Below, piece by piece: positions 38,526-47,554 of a stretch of DNA of 64,000 bases. This DNA is from Faecalimonas sp. (GTDB taxonomy: Bacteria > Bacillota > Clostridia > Lachnospirales > Lachnospiraceae): NCBI GenBank assembly GCA_029264305.1, contig JARICA010000022.1, positions 62,001 through 126,000 of the forward strand. The letters run 5' to 3'. The position numbers and the translations under genes are program-made. The notes beneath the pieces were generated by a model that saw only the letters and a program-made list of their open reading frames with translations, was not told the origin of the DNA and ran no database searches. How positions within the stretch are numbered: the first letter of the stretch is position 1; the number at the start of each line of letters is the position of its first letter.

Positions 38526-39176
38526 TTACAATAATATTTTTTCTAAATCATTAACTGTTTCTGCAATATATGTTGCTCCTTGCTTCTCCAATTCTTCACG
38601 GTCTCCAAATCCATAAAGAACCCCAATAGAATCTACTCCACAGAAATTTGCACCGATCATATCATGTTCTTTATCACCAATCATTACAACCTTTTGCAAA
38701 TCTGTAATATCATTTTTTTCTAATGCATACTGAATAACTTCAGCCTTATTTACCCTAGTACCATCTAATTCACTTCCTGCAACAAAACAAAAATACTTAT
38801 TTAATCCAAAATGTTCTAAGATTTTCTCAGAATATACAGTTGGTTTTGATGTAGCAACAAGAAGTGTTTTTCCTTGTTTTTTTAGTTTTTCTAGCAATAG
38901 AGGAATTCCTACATACACTTCGTTTTCATATAAGCCAATCGTTGCAAAACGTTCTCTATATTTTTCAACAGCCTTATCGCCTTCTTCATCTGTCAAATTG
39001 TAATACTTCATAAAGGATTCTTTTAACGGAGGTCCTATAAATTTTTTAAGTTCCTCAAGATTTTCTGTATGTATACCAAAATCCTCCAAAGCGTATGCAA
39101 CACAGGTGGTAATACCTACCTGTGAATCTGTCAATGTTCCATCTAAGTCAAATAAAATATATTGATAATTTTTCAT
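38526..39176 (-). CDS. HAD-superfamily phosphatase, phosphoglycolate phosphatase-like
   Basis: The 216-residue product has HAD motif I FDLDGTLTDS at about 8-17, motif II VATSKP near 108, and motif III/IV VMIGDKEHDMIGA near 167-179, with a helical cap between I and II (subfamily IA). Relatives are phosphoglycolate phosphatases, pyrophosphatases or 5'-nucleotidases. ATG at 39176 has AAAGGAG ahead; a 26-residue longer reading crosses the upstream terminator and was rejected. It lies upstream of lrgA-lrgB in one transcript. Confidence 0.9.
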   Translation of the reverse strand: MKNYQYILFDLDGTLTDSQVGITTCVAYALEDFGIHTENLEELKKFIGPPLKESFMKYYNLTDEEGDKAVEKYRERFATIGLYENEVYVGIPLLLEKLKKQGKTLLVATSKPTVYSEKILEHFGLNKYFCFVAGSELDGTRVNKAEVIQYALEKNDITDLQKVVMIGDKEHDMIGANFCGVDSIGVLYGFGDREELEKQGATYIAETVNDLEKILL

Positions 39177-39201
39177 CTTTTTTTCTCCTTTAAAATAACA
39201 A

Positions 39202-39219
39202 AGGGACGTTCCCGTCCCT
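39202..39219 (-). terminator. Terminator of the YitT gene
   Basis: AGGGACG/CGTCCCT stem with a four-base loop followed by TTGTTATTTT on the minus strand, between YitT and HAD genes. Confidence 0.75.
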
Positions 39220-39223
39220 ATTT

Positions 39224-40084
39224 TTATCCTCTCGCTTTTGTTTTTACATTCCATTCCCCAATAACTTCGTTAACTGTCGAAACAGTTACAAACGCACGCA
39301 TATCTACTGTGTGAAGATATTCAAGAAGTTTTCCATACTCATTTTGTGTAAGAATTGTTACAACCTCAATTTTCTCCGTCTTATTGTAACCACCCATAGC
39401 CGTATACAATGTTACTCCACGTTTCAATTCTTCTGTTATGAATTTCTGCACAGTTTCATAATGATCTGACAAAATGCAAACACGTTTTCTTCTATTGAAT
39501 CCTCCAATAAAGTTATCAATAACAATACCATTTACATAAGTCGCTAAAATACTTAAGATAACTTCTTTTGTACCATATACTAGCATAGAACTTACAGCCA
39601 CACACATGCCTGTAATTGTCATTGCCTTTCCAATTTCTATATGAAGGTATTTATTTACAATCTTTGCTACAATATCAAGTCCACCTGATGATGCATTTGC
39701 ATTAAATAGCATGGCAAGACCAATACTTACAACAAGTATATAGCAAATAGTATCGATTAAAATATCATTTGTTAACGACTTATTATTTGGTACAATTTTC
39801 TCAAAAAGAAACAAAAATACTGGAAGCATTATAGAAGTATAAACTGTCTTAGCACCAAACTCTTTTCCTATAAAAATAAATCCAATCACAAGTAATACCG
39901 CATTTAATATGAACGTCATTACAGATATTGGTAACGGAATAAAATTTGCAAGAACAATAACAAGACCAGATAAACTTCCCACAATAACATTACTTGGGAT
40001 CATGAAAAAATATACAGCAAGAGAAATAATAAAAATTCCAAGTGTTATAAATCCATATTCTTTAATAAACTTTTTCTTATCCAT
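39224..40084 (-). CDS. YitT-family membrane protein (DUF161 + DUF2179)
   Basis: A 286-residue protein with about five or six membrane helices in residues 1-190 (MIPSNVIVGSLSGLVI, LFNANASSGGLDIVAKIVNK) and a cytoplasmic C-terminal DUF2179 domain (RRKRVCILSDHYETVQKFITEELKRG and VVTILTQNEYGKLLEYLHTVD, partial). This two-part layout defines the YitT/YvjA family of unknown transport-like function. It follows ansA by 9 bases, so asparaginase and YitT are co-transcribed. Confidence 0.93.
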   Translation of the reverse strand: MDKKKFIKEYGFITLGIFIISLAVYFFMIPSNVIVGSLSGLVIVLANFIPLPISVMTFILNAVLLVIGFIFIGKEFGAKTVYTSIMLPVFLFLFEKIVPNNKSLTNDILIDTICYILVVSIGLAMLFNANASSGGLDIVAKIVNKYLHIEIGKAMTITGMCVAVSSMLVYGTKEVILSILATYVNGIVIDNFIGGFNRRKRVCILSDHYETVQKFITEELKRGVTLYTAMGGYNKTEKIEVVTILTQNEYGKLLEYLHTVDMRAFVTVSTVNEVIGEWNVKTKARG

Positions 40085-40093
40085 CTTTTCCTC

Positions 40094-41104
40094 CTAGTTT
40101 TCTCTAAACAGAATATCATGATTCAGCGTCTGATAAAACATTTCTTTGATTTCTTCAAACTGTAAATTAGGCAAAGTCATAAGCCACATCAACTTTGTAA
40201 TAATAGATTCTAATGTCATATCATATCCTTCAATCAAATCAAAATCTTGCTTTACTTTTTGTCCAACTTCATACACTGTCATATTACTGCCTTCGTTGGC
40301 TACTTGTGTTGTCATAACAACCAACTTCCCTTTTTCTTTCCATGAAGACATTTGATCATAAAATTCGTGTACAATACTTTCTGGCATTCCGCCTACTCCA
40401 AAACTTTCTATTACAATACAATCATAATCTTTAAAAATATAAGATAAAATATCCGGTTTCATTCCTGGTATCAATTTCAATACATAAATACTATTTTTCA
40501 TCTCATGATAAAAACGTACTCTGCTTTTATGTGGAACAGTTGGAATATAGCGTATAATATTACCATCTTGAATGACTGCAACATATGGAAAATTAATGCT
40601 TTCAAATGCATTATAACTCTTTGCTCTTACTTTCTTTGCACGAGTTCCCACAATAACTTTTCCATCAAACACAATGTTAACATCTTGCGACTCCTCATCA
40701 GCAGCATAAATAAAGCTATCTAATAAATTTGTTTTTGCATCTGTCACATCCATGTTAATTGGTTTTTGTGCCCCTGTGATAACAATAGGTTTTCTTGAGT
40801 GTTGAATCATATAAGAAAGAGCTGAAGCTGTGTATGCCAATGTATCTGTTCCATGGCAAATAACAAATCCATCGTACTTATCATATTGTTCTTCTATTGT
40901 TTTTGATAAAATCGTCCAATGTTCTGGGGTAACATTTGTACTATCTATATTACATACTTGCATCGTCCTTACTTCACATACTTGTTCTACCTGTGGAATA
41001 TAGGATAAAATATCTTCTGAGGACAATCCTGGTTTCAATCCATTCTCCGTCTGTTTTGATGCAATCGTTCCTCCTGTACCAATCATCAATATTCGTTTTC
41101 TCAT
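40094..41104 (-). CDS. ansA: L-asparaginase, type I (cytoplasmic)
   Basis: Hydrolyses asparagine to aspartate and ammonia. The 336 residues have the two catalytic threonine motifs MIGTGGTIASKQ (Thr13) and ICHGTDTLAYTASA (near 83), and no signal peptide, so it is the cytoplasmic type. AGAGGAG precedes the ATG. Followed by the YitT gene at 9 bases. The product aspartate would feed the lysC pathway elsewhere in the window. Confidence 0.95.
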   Translation of the reverse strand: MRKRILMIGTGGTIASKQTENGLKPGLSSEDILSYIPQVEQVCEVRTMQVCNIDSTNVTPEHWTILSKTIEEQYDKYDGFVICHGTDTLAYTASALSYMIQHSRKPIVITGAQKPINMDVTDAKTNLLDSFIYAADEESQDVNIVFDGKVIVGTRAKKVRAKSYNAFESINFPYVAVIQDGNIIRYIPTVPHKSRVRFYHEMKNSIYVLKLIPGMKPDILSYIFKDYDCIVIESFGVGGMPESIVHEFYDQMSSWKEKGKLVVMTTQVANEGSNMTVYEVGQKVKQDFDLIEGYDMTLESIITKLMWLMTLPNLQFEEIKEMFYQTLNHDILFREN

Positions 41105-41180
41105 TTATTATTTTCTCCTCTGTTTTAAATTAGCATTACTATTCTATCGCAAGAACAAAAGATAATCAACCCACTATAGA

Positions 41181-41771
41181 TTAAGAAAAATTTTTATCTA
41201 CAAGTCGACAATACTCTTTATAAGCTGGAAGTTCTCGCAAATCTCTAAGTGCTTCTCTTATTCCTTTATAATACCACCCTATTATATTTTTATCTTTCAT
41301 ACGAAACCGCTTCCAAAGTTCCTCTTTATATATTGGATAATCTCTATCTATATCTCTTATATTTGATAATTTATCTGCTAATCCAATATATTTCACTTCC
41401 AATGGTGCTGTTTTTAATTTTTCAATTGTAGTACTTTTTCTTTCTTTCCAACTTTTTGTTTTATCCTCACTCTCATGCAATACCAATGTGGCAACCCGTT
41501 CTCCAAATTGTTTTCTCAAAATATCTGCTGTTACATTAGCACAATCCTCAATTGTATCATGTAAAATTCCTGCTGCAATAATTTCCTCATCTTCTGTTAT
41601 TTCCGAAAGAATCTCACCAACTTCCAGTGGATGCACAATGTAAGGCTTATTCGTTCCTTTTCTGAATTGTCCTTCATGTGCTCTTGTTGCAAATCGAATT
41701 GCTTCTTCTATCATAGGCCACATCCTTCCTGGGAACTCCCTTTTTCCGTTATAAAATGACATTTTTATCAT
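41181..41771 (-). CDS. Stand-alone RelA/SpoT-type HD hydrolase
   Basis: A 196-residue protein with the HD domain order of (p)ppGpp hydrolases: AHEGQFRKGTNKPYIVHPLEV (first His at about 32, second at 47), AAGILHDTIEDC (HD pair at about 71-72, ED at 75-76), and YIGLADKLSNIRDI. No synthetase, TGS or ACT domain follows, so it fits the small alarmone hydrolase (MESH1-like) class, or a related nucleotide phosphohydrolase. Two adjacent ATGs (41771, 41762) are possible starts; only a weak site GTGG is visible. Single gene, divergent from the SDR gene. Confidence 0.85.
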   Translation of the reverse strand: MIKMSFYNGKREFPGRMWPMIEEAIRFATRAHEGQFRKGTNKPYIVHPLEVGEILSEITEDEEIIAAGILHDTIEDCANVTADILRKQFGERVATLVLHESEDKTKSWKERKSTTIEKLKTAPLEVKYIGLADKLSNIRDIDRDYPIYKEELWKRFRMKDKNIIGWYYKGIREALRDLRELPAYKEYCRLVDKNFS

Positions 41772-41804
41772 ACCACTTTTCCATATATGTGAAAAGTATT
41801 GCCT

Positions 41805-41832
41805 TTGACTATTCTTGTTTTTTATGTATAAT
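41805..41832 (+). promoter_or_regulatory. Promoter of the SDR gene
   Basis: TTGACT, 16-base spacer, perfect TATAAT; start codon 48 bases downstream. Confidence 0.78.
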
Positions 41833-41879
41833 ATCTCAAAAGAGCATTTTTAAAAAATGTCTAACTGGAGGATAGGTCT

Positions 41880-42611
41880 ATGAACAAAACAAACGTACTT
41901 ATTACTGGAGCTTCTCGAGGTATAGGAAAAGCCATTGCATTGCTTTTTGCTCAAAAGAACTTTCGTGTCTTTATTAATTGTTCACGTTCTATTTCTGATT
42001 TAGAAAAAGTAAAACAGGAAATTGAGTCCATGAATACAGGTGAGTGTTACATTGTTACAGGTGATATTGGGAAACCTGACGATGTAAAAAATATATTTGC
42101 ACAAATCCAGAACAAATGCGATGGTATTGATATCCTAATCAATAATGCCGGCATTTCTTATATTGGTTTACTCACGGATATGACTATTGAAGAATGGAAT
42201 CATTTAATACAAACAAACCTTTCATCTGCTTTCTACTGTTCTAAAGAAGCCATACCTCATATGGTATCACAAAAAAGCGGAAAAATCATACAAATTTCTT
42301 CTATTTGGGGAAATGTAGGTGCTTCCTGTGAAGTTGCATATTCTGCATCAAAAGCAGGTCTACACGGATTCACAAAGGCTTTAGCTAAAGAACTTGCTCC
42401 AAGTAATATACAGGTAAACGCCATCGCCTGTGGTGCCATTGATACAGTTATGAACGCACAACTAGATGCAGAAGAACGCCTTGTTTTAGAAGAAGAAATT
42501 CCAGCAGGTCGATTCGGAAAACCTGAAGAAGTGGCAAAACTTGTATTTGATATTGCAAATGATCATAACTACCTAACAGGTCAAATTATCGGTTTAGATG
42601 GTGGGTGGTAG
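41880..42611 (+). CDS. SDR-family oxidoreductase, FabG/YmfI-like
   Basis: The 243-residue classical short-chain dehydrogenase has the NAD(P) motif TGASRGIGKA at about 10-19, NNAG near 87, Ser in ISSIWG near 140, and the Tyr-Lys pair in YSASKAG near 153-159. It is FabG-like in length. In Firmicutes a similar reductase (YmfI) reduces 5-aminopentanone on elongation factor P, and the phrase LLTDMTIEEWNHLIQTNL resembles that branch; no efp gene or fatty acid gene is near to decide. SD AACTGGAGGAT precedes the ATG. It stands alone, ended by a long terminator. Confidence 0.87.
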   Translation: MNKTNVLITGASRGIGKAIALLFAQKNFRVFINCSRSISDLEKVKQEIESMNTGECYIVTGDIGKPDDVKNIFAQIQNKCDGIDILINNAGISYIGLLTDMTIEEWNHLIQTNLSSAFYCSKEAIPHMVSQKSGKIIQISSIWGNVGASCEVAYSASKAGLHGFTKALAKELAPSNIQVNAIACGAIDTVMNAQLDAEERLVLEEEIPAGRFGKPEEVAKLVFDIANDHNYLTGQIIGLDGGW

Positions 42612-42620
42612 TAAACAAAT

Positions 42621-42660
42621 AAAATAAGGTGAGAGCAAATTGCTCACACCTTATTTTATT
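42621..42660 (+). terminator. Bidirectional terminator, SDR gene / isochorismatase gene
   Basis: Long stem AAAATAAGGTG...CACCTTATTTT with an inner GAGCAA/TTGCTC stem (42621-42638 with 42641-42658). It includes the isochorismatase stop codon. Confidence 0.88.
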
Positions 42661-43181
42661 AATTTTTGTATTTTCTTAAACGTATCTGTTCCTGCAGTTC
42701 TCATTAATTCAAACAATATCGATTCATATGTTGTCAAAATAACTTCTTCTTGTTTTGCTCTCTCCAATGCGATTTCCTTATTATGTAGTGTGCGTGAAGA
42801 AATGCAATCTTCGACTAACACTGGAATATATCCATTTTCTTTTAAATCAAGTAACGTCTGCAATACACAAATGTGTGCCTCAATTCCACATACAATAACG
42901 TATTTTTTCCCCTCGATTACTTGTTTAATCTCTTCAAAAGCACTAAATGCAACTTTTTCCAAATAGTTAAATTGTCCTATAACATTTGAAATCTCTTTGA
43001 CCGTTTGTCCAAGTCCCTTTGTATATTGTTGTGTAACAACAATAGGAATCTGTAGTTCCTTCAAACCAGAAAGCAAAATACTTGTATTTTTCAATAAGTC
43101 TTCTTTTTTATGCATAACAGGAATCAATTTTTCCTGATAATCAACCACAATCGCAATCGCATCTTCTGCTTTTATTCTCAT
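42651..43181 (-). CDS. Isochorismatase-like cysteine hydrolase
   Basis: A 176-residue amidohydrolase-type protein with the isochorismatase triad: Asp14 in IVVDYQ, Lys76 in LEKVAFSAF and Cys105 in VCGIEAHICVLQT. The cis-peptide glycine-isoleucine-glutamate-alanine-His-Ile-Cys stretch is typical of the YcaC/nicotinamidase-like group. Substrate unknown; nicotinamide or other amides are possible. AGGAGGCATGAT precedes the ATG. It begins 10 bases after the exonuclease III gene's stop, in one run with xth, truA, coaX and the S component. Confidence 0.9.
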   Translation of the reverse strand: MRIKAEDAIAIVVDYQEKLIPVMHKKEDLLKNTSILLSGLKELQIPIVVTQQYTKGLGQTVKEISNVIGQFNYLEKVAFSAFEEIKQVIEGKKYVIVCGIEAHICVLQTLLDLKENGYIPVLVEDCISSRTLHNKEIALERAKQEEVILTTYESILFELMRTAGTDTFKKIQKLIK

Positions 43182-43191
43182 ATCATGCCTC

Positions 43192-43944
43192 CTATTTTAA
43201 GTCCAACTCTACCGGACAATGATCTGATCCAAATATATTTGTTAAAATTTTTGCATCTTCCAATTTATCTTGTAAAGATTCTGATACGCAAAAATAATCT
43301 ATTCTCCATCCTGCATTCTTTTCTCTTGCCTTAAACCGATATGACCACCAAGAATATATTCCTTCTTTTTCTGGATAAAAATATCTAAATGTGTCTATAA
43401 AACCTGCATTTAAAAGTTCTTCAAACTTATTTCTTTCTTCATCCGTAAATCCTGCATTTTTTCGATTTGTTTTTGGATTTTTCAAATCTATTTCTTTATG
43501 TGCTACATTAAGATCTCCACAAAAAATCACTGGCTTCTTTTCTTCTAATTTTTTTAAATATAAAAGAAAATCTGTTTCCCATTTCATTCGATAGGTTAAT
43601 CTAGCCAATTCATTTTGAGAATTTGGAGTATATACAGTGATTAAATAGAATTCTGGAAACTCCAATGTGATTACTCTTCCTTCTTTATCATGCTCTTCTA
43701 TTCCCATTCCATACGAAACAGAGATCGGCTCTTCCTTGGTAAAAATCGCCGTACCCGAATATCCTTTTCGTTCCGCATAGTTCCAATATTGATGATATCC
43801 TTCCAATTCTAACCTGAGTTGCCCTTCTTGCATTTTGCTTTCCTGTATACAAAATATATCTGCATCTACTTCATGAAAAAAATCTAAAAACCCTTTTTGA
43901 ACACAGGCACGTATTCCATTTACATTCCACGAAATTAATTTCAT
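43192..43944 (-). CDS. xth: Exodeoxyribonuclease III
   Basis: AP endonuclease and 3'-5' exonuclease of base excision repair. The 250-residue protein begins [14 protein letters not shown] and has the catalytic Glu in [11 protein letters not shown] near 36, [14 protein letters not shown] near 148 with Asp and Asn, and the terminal [10 protein letters not shown] near 239. AAAGGGGGAG precedes the ATG. Second-last gene of the truA-coaX run. Confidence 0.96.
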   Translation of the reverse strand: MKLISWNVNGIRACVQKGFLDFFHEVDADIFCIQESKMQEGQLRLELEGYHQYWNYAERKGYSGTAIFTKEEPISVSYGMGIEEHDKEGRVITLEFPEFYLITVYTPNSQNELARLTYRMKWETDFLLYLKKLEEKKPVIFCGDLNVAHKEIDLKNPKTNRKNAGFTDEERNKFEELLNAGFIDTFRYFYPEKEGIYSWWSYRFKAREKNAGWRIDYFCVSESLQDKLEDAKILTNIFGSDHCPVELDLK

Positions 43945-43962
43945 TCTTTCTCCCCCTTTAGA

Positions 43963-44700
43963 TTATTTATACTCTACTTTTTTCAATACAAGTCCAAGTG
44001 CTGGCGCTAAAAAACCTGCATCACTTCTATTCTTCGATTGTAACGCTTCAGATATACTTTGTATAGTACGTTCGCCTGTTCCAACTTCTAACAATGTGCC
44101 TGCAAGAATTCTAACCTCATGATACATAAATCCATTTCCATAAAAACGAAAATATATTTTATAACCATGCTTTTCTATTTTTATATTGTACAGTATTCTC
44201 ACTGCTGATTTCTCATCTTTTTTATCTGTAAACGCCGAAAAATCGTGTCTACCTACTAATTTTTTTGCAGCTTCTTGCATACATTGCACATCTAGCGTTT
44301 TCGTATAATGATAACAATATTTCCTTGTGAATACATTTGGTTTTTCCCGTGTATCCACAACATATTCATATGTTTTCGCAACAGCGCTCAACCTGCTGTG
44401 AAAACAATTGGGAACAAGCTTTATTTGTCGAATGCGAATATCCTCAGGTAATTTTTTATTCAACTGTTCCTGAAATTTTCTTTCTTCTATCTTCCCTGCT
44501 AATTTCACATTAGCTACCTGTCCAATCGCATGAACTCCTCTATCAGTGCGTCCAGAACCATCTATTTCCACAAAATATCCTACTATTTCACTAATTGTAG
44601 TTTCCAATATTCCCTGTATAGTCAAGGGGGTACTAGACTGTCTTTGCCACCCCTGATATTTCGTTCCATCATAAGCAATTATCATTTTATAATTTCTCAT
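43963..44700 (-). CDS. truA: tRNA pseudouridine synthase A
   Basis: Converts U38-U40 of tRNA anticodon arms to pseudouridine. The 245 residues have the catalytic Asp53 in GSGRTDRGVHAIGQ, the family start YKMIIAYDGTKYQGWQRQ, and FMYHEVRILAGTLLEVG near 198. It lies 9 bases after coaX and 18 before xth. Confidence 0.97.
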   Translation of the reverse strand: MRNYKMIIAYDGTKYQGWQRQSSTPLTIQGILETTISEIVGYFVEIDGSGRTDRGVHAIGQVANVKLAGKIEERKFQEQLNKKLPEDIRIRQIKLVPNCFHSRLSAVAKTYEYVVDTREKPNVFTRKYCYHYTKTLDVQCMQEAAKKLVGRHDFSAFTDKKDEKSAVRILYNIKIEKHGYKIYFRFYGNGFMYHEVRILAGTLLEVGTGERTIQSISEALQSKNRSDAGFLAPALGLVLKKVEYK

Positions 44701-44709
44701 ACTATACCA

Positions 44710-45474
44710 CTACTTATTTTTTTCATATATTAAGCGAAGTCCCTTTAGCAAAAGTTCATCGTCTATACAAATTTTTTGTTCACAATACGGAACAATTTTT
44801 TTGGATAATCCTCCTGTTGCAATAACAGTAGCTTCTTGACCAAGTTCTCGATTAATTCGTGTAATCATACCGTCAATACAAGCTGCATTTCCATTAATAA
44901 TTCCACTTTTCATACAATCAATTGTATTTTTCCCTATAAGTTTTTTCGGTGATTCGATACTAATTCTTGACAATTGAGATGTTCTTGCTGTCAATGCATC
45001 CACAGAAATACCTACCCCAGGAAGAATCATACCACCAATATAATTTTTATTTTCATCTACAACGCAAAATGTTGTTGCTGTTCCCATATCTATAATGATA
45101 AGAGGAGTTGCGTATTCATTGATTGCTGCTACAGCATTTACAATTCTATCACTTCCAACTTGGGCTGGATTATCCATTAGAATATTTAATCCGGTTTTTA
45201 CTCCTGGTCCTACTATTTTTACTGCTTTTCCTAATACTTTTTCAGCCGAATCACGAACAATATTCGTTATCGGTGGTACAACAGAAGATATAATTCCTCC
45301 ATCAATCTCTTTAGGATCAATCTTATATAATTCCAATACATTTTTAAAACTAATCGCATACTCTAATTCTGTCTTTGTACTATTCGTTGATAAGCGCTCC
45401 ACAAAATAAATTTTGTTTTCATCGCAACAACCTATTACAATATTTGTATTTCCGATATCTATTGCTAAAATCAT
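44710..45474 (-). CDS. coaX: Type III pantothenate kinase
   Basis: First committed step of coenzyme A synthesis, potassium-dependent and not inhibited by CoA. The 254-residue protein has MILAIDIGNTNIVIG with Asp6 at the phosphate site, the VGSDRIVNAVAA segment near 106 and IDMGTATTFCVVDE near 124 with the second Asp, and ILPGVGISVDALTARTSQL. It lies between the ECF S component gene (10 bases upstream) and truA, and 1 kb from coaBC. Confidence 0.96.
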   Translation of the reverse strand: MILAIDIGNTNIVIGCCDENKIYFVERLSTNSTKTELEYAISFKNVLELYKIDPKEIDGGIISSVVPPITNIVRDSAEKVLGKAVKIVGPGVKTGLNILMDNPAQVGSDRIVNAVAAINEYATPLIIIDMGTATTFCVVDENKNYIGGMILPGVGISVDALTARTSQLSRISIESPKKLIGKNTIDCMKSGIINGNAACIDGMITRINRELGQEATVIATGGLSKKIVPYCEQKICIDDELLLKGLRLIYEKNK

Positions 45475-45484
45475 ATTATTCTCC

Positions 45485-46144
45485 TTAACCTACCACACTT
45501 TTTGACTTTAACAGTACCCTTCCAACAAAGGTAACAATAACTCCTGCCACAATGGCTTCTGGTACTCCGTTTATTCCAATAATTGAAAGAATAAATCCAT
45601 ATACTGCTTTCGCTGATACATTATTTGCCATTGCATAGGCTTTTCTAAAGAAAACAAAAATCAAATTCATAACTAATAATGTATTTACTAATGAGCCAAT
45701 AATTCCTGAAATGCCCAATGAAAAAATCATAGATGATTTCCATTTTTTCGTAATTTTCATCATGAACTGATATACATAATATGGAACAATTCCTACTAAT
45801 ATCCTTGGTAAAAAACAGATAATAATGCTTCCAATTCCTCCATAAATTTCTCCCAAAGAATAAAATGGTGAGAATACAAAAGAAGTGACCGTTGGATTCA
45901 TTGTATTATTAATTAAACTTGTTAATCCAAATACAAATCCTAAAATCGCTCCTTTTTGAGGACCTAATATTAAAGCACCTATAATGACGGGTATGTGAAT
46001 AATCGTCGCTCTTGTAAATCCGAGCGGGATATATCCTAGAAATGGGGTAAAGGCCATAATAACAATCAGTGCCGCGAAAAGTGCAACCTGAACCATTCCC
46101 TTTACTTGTGTGTGTGGCTTATTGCCAATTGCTGTGTTATTCAT
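45485..46144 (-). CDS. panT: ECF transporter S component, probable pantothenate (PanT)
   Basis: A 219-residue membrane protein with about six helices. The pattern FTRATIIHIPVIIGALILGPQKGAILG is typical of group II ECF S components that bind a vitamin and use a shared energising module. Pantothenate is inferred from place: immediately upstream of coaX and divergent from coaBC. The start at 46144 follows AAGGAGGAAAAAA; a longer reading lacks a site. No EcfA/EcfT genes are in the window. Confidence 0.85.
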   Translation of the reverse strand: MNNTAIGNKPHTQVKGMVQVALFAALIVIMAFTPFLGYIPLGFTRATIIHIPVIIGALILGPQKGAILGFVFGLTSLINNTMNPTVTSFVFSPFYSLGEIYGGIGSIIICFLPRILVGIVPYYVYQFMMKITKKWKSSMIFSLGISGIIGSLVNTLLVMNLIFVFFRKAYAMANNVSAKAVYGFILSIIGINGVPEAIVAGVIVTFVGRVLLKSKSVVG

Positions 46145-46255
46145 TTTTTTCCTCCTTGTTATTATTCTCATTGCGAGATACAATACAATACCGCGTAATT
46201 ATAGCATGCCTAATCCTTTCTCGCAATATTTGTTTTACTATTCTCTACTAAAGCG

Positions 46256-46285
46256 TTGGATTTCATTTTAAAACTATGCTACAAT
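46256..46285 (+). promoter_or_regulatory. Promoter of coaBC
   Basis: TTGGAT, 18-base spacer, TACAAT; start codon 31 bases downstream. Confidence 0.65.
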
Positions 46286-46315
46286 CGTACATAGAAAATA
46301 CTAGGGAGGTAAATT

Positions 46316-47509
46316 ATGTTAAAAGGAAAAACTGTTGTTCTTGGTGTAACAGGTGGAATTGCAGCCTATAAAATTGCCAATTTGGCAAGTATGCTTGTAA
46401 AACTACATTGTAATGTTCAAGTAATCATGACAGAAAATGCAACTAACTTTATTCATCCAATTGCTTTTGAAACACTGACAAAAAATAAATGTCTTATCGA
46501 TACGTTTGATCGAAATTTTCAACATAAAGTCGAACATATTTCTATTGCAAAACGAGCAGATATTGTTCTTATCGCACCTGCAACTGCAAATATAATTGGA
46601 AAAATGGCAAATGGAATTGCTGACGATATGTTAACAACAACTGTACTTGCATGTACATGCAAAAAAATCATTTCCCCTGCCATGAATACAAATATGTATT
46701 GCAATCCTATCGTACAAGATAACTTAAAAAAATTACAACATTATGGATTTGAAATTATTGAAGCAGATACTGGATTTCTTGCTTGCGAAGATATTGGCAA
46801 AGGTAAAATGCCTTCTCCTGAAGTATTGCTCCAATATATTCTCAAAGAAATTGCTTTTGAAAAAGATATGATTGGAAAACGTGTTCTTGTTACCGCTGGA
46901 CCAACTCAAGAAGCTATCGATCCTGTTCGTTATATTACTAACCACTCAACTGGAAAAATGGGATATGCTCTAGCAAGAAATTGTATGCTTCGCGGTGCTG
47001 ATGTCACATTAATTACAGGTCCAACCAATATCGTCCCTCCTCCTTTTGTTCATGTTATTCCGGTTGTATCAGCAAAAGAAATGTTTGATGCTGTATGTAA
47101 TCATGCAAAAGAACAAGATATTATCATTAAATCAGCAGCTGTAGCTGATTATCGGCCAACAACGATCTCTGGAGAAAAAATCAAAAAATCAGACGATACA
47201 TTTTCTATCCATTTAGAAAGAACAGATGATATTCTTCAATACTTAGGAGAAAATAAAAAAGAACACCAATTTATTTGTGGATTTTCAATGGAAACTGAAA
47301 ATATGTTAGAAAACTCTAGGAAAAAACTAGATAAGAAAAATGTAGATATGATTGTAGCGAATAACTTAAAACAAAGCGGTGCCGGTTTTGGTACAGACAC
47401 CAATATTGTAACTCTAATTACAAGAGAAAATCAAATTTCCCTTGATATTATGTCAAAAGATGAAGTAGCAACTGTAATCATAGATACCATTCTTAAAAAA
47501 CTGTTATAA
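46316..47509 (+). CDS. coaBC: Bifunctional phosphopantothenoylcysteine decarboxylase / phosphopantothenate-cysteine ligase
   Basis: Two consecutive steps of CoA synthesis. The 397 residues consist of an N-terminal FMN-binding CoaC decarboxylase (VLGVTGGIAAYKIANLAS at about 6-23, catalytic His in the VEHISIAKRAD segment, PAMNTNMYCNP clamp near 122) and a C-terminal CoaB ligase (VLVTAGPTQEAIDPVRYITN near 189-208, KIKKSDD and NLKQSGAGFGTD). AGGGAGGTAAATT precedes the ATG. Convergent with nrdR; with coaX and the S component it completes a CoA block. Confidence 0.97.
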   Translation: MLKGKTVVLGVTGGIAAYKIANLASMLVKLHCNVQVIMTENATNFIHPIAFETLTKNKCLIDTFDRNFQHKVEHISIAKRADIVLIAPATANIIGKMANGIADDMLTTTVLACTCKKIISPAMNTNMYCNPIVQDNLKKLQHYGFEIIEADTGFLACEDIGKGKMPSPEVLLQYILKEIAFEKDMIGKRVLVTAGPTQEAIDPVRYITNHSTGKMGYALARNCMLRGADVTLITGPTNIVPPPFVHVIPVVSAKEMFDAVCNHAKEQDIIIKSAAVADYRPTTISGEKIKKSDDTFSIHLERTDDILQYLGENKKEHQFICGFSMETENMLENSRKKLDKKNVDMIVANNLKQSGAGFGTDTNIVTLITRENQISLDIMSKDEVATVIIDTILKKLL

Positions 47510-47516
47510 AATGAAA

Positions 47517-47552
47517 AAGCGGGAAAATCTGTGTGATATAATCCCGCTTCTT
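47517..47552 (+). terminator. Bidirectional terminator, coaBC / nrdR
   Basis: AAGCGGGA (47517-47524) pairs with TCCCGCTT (47542-47549) over a 17-base loop; T-rich on the plus strand after the stem. Confidence 0.7.
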
Positions 47553-47554
47553 TA

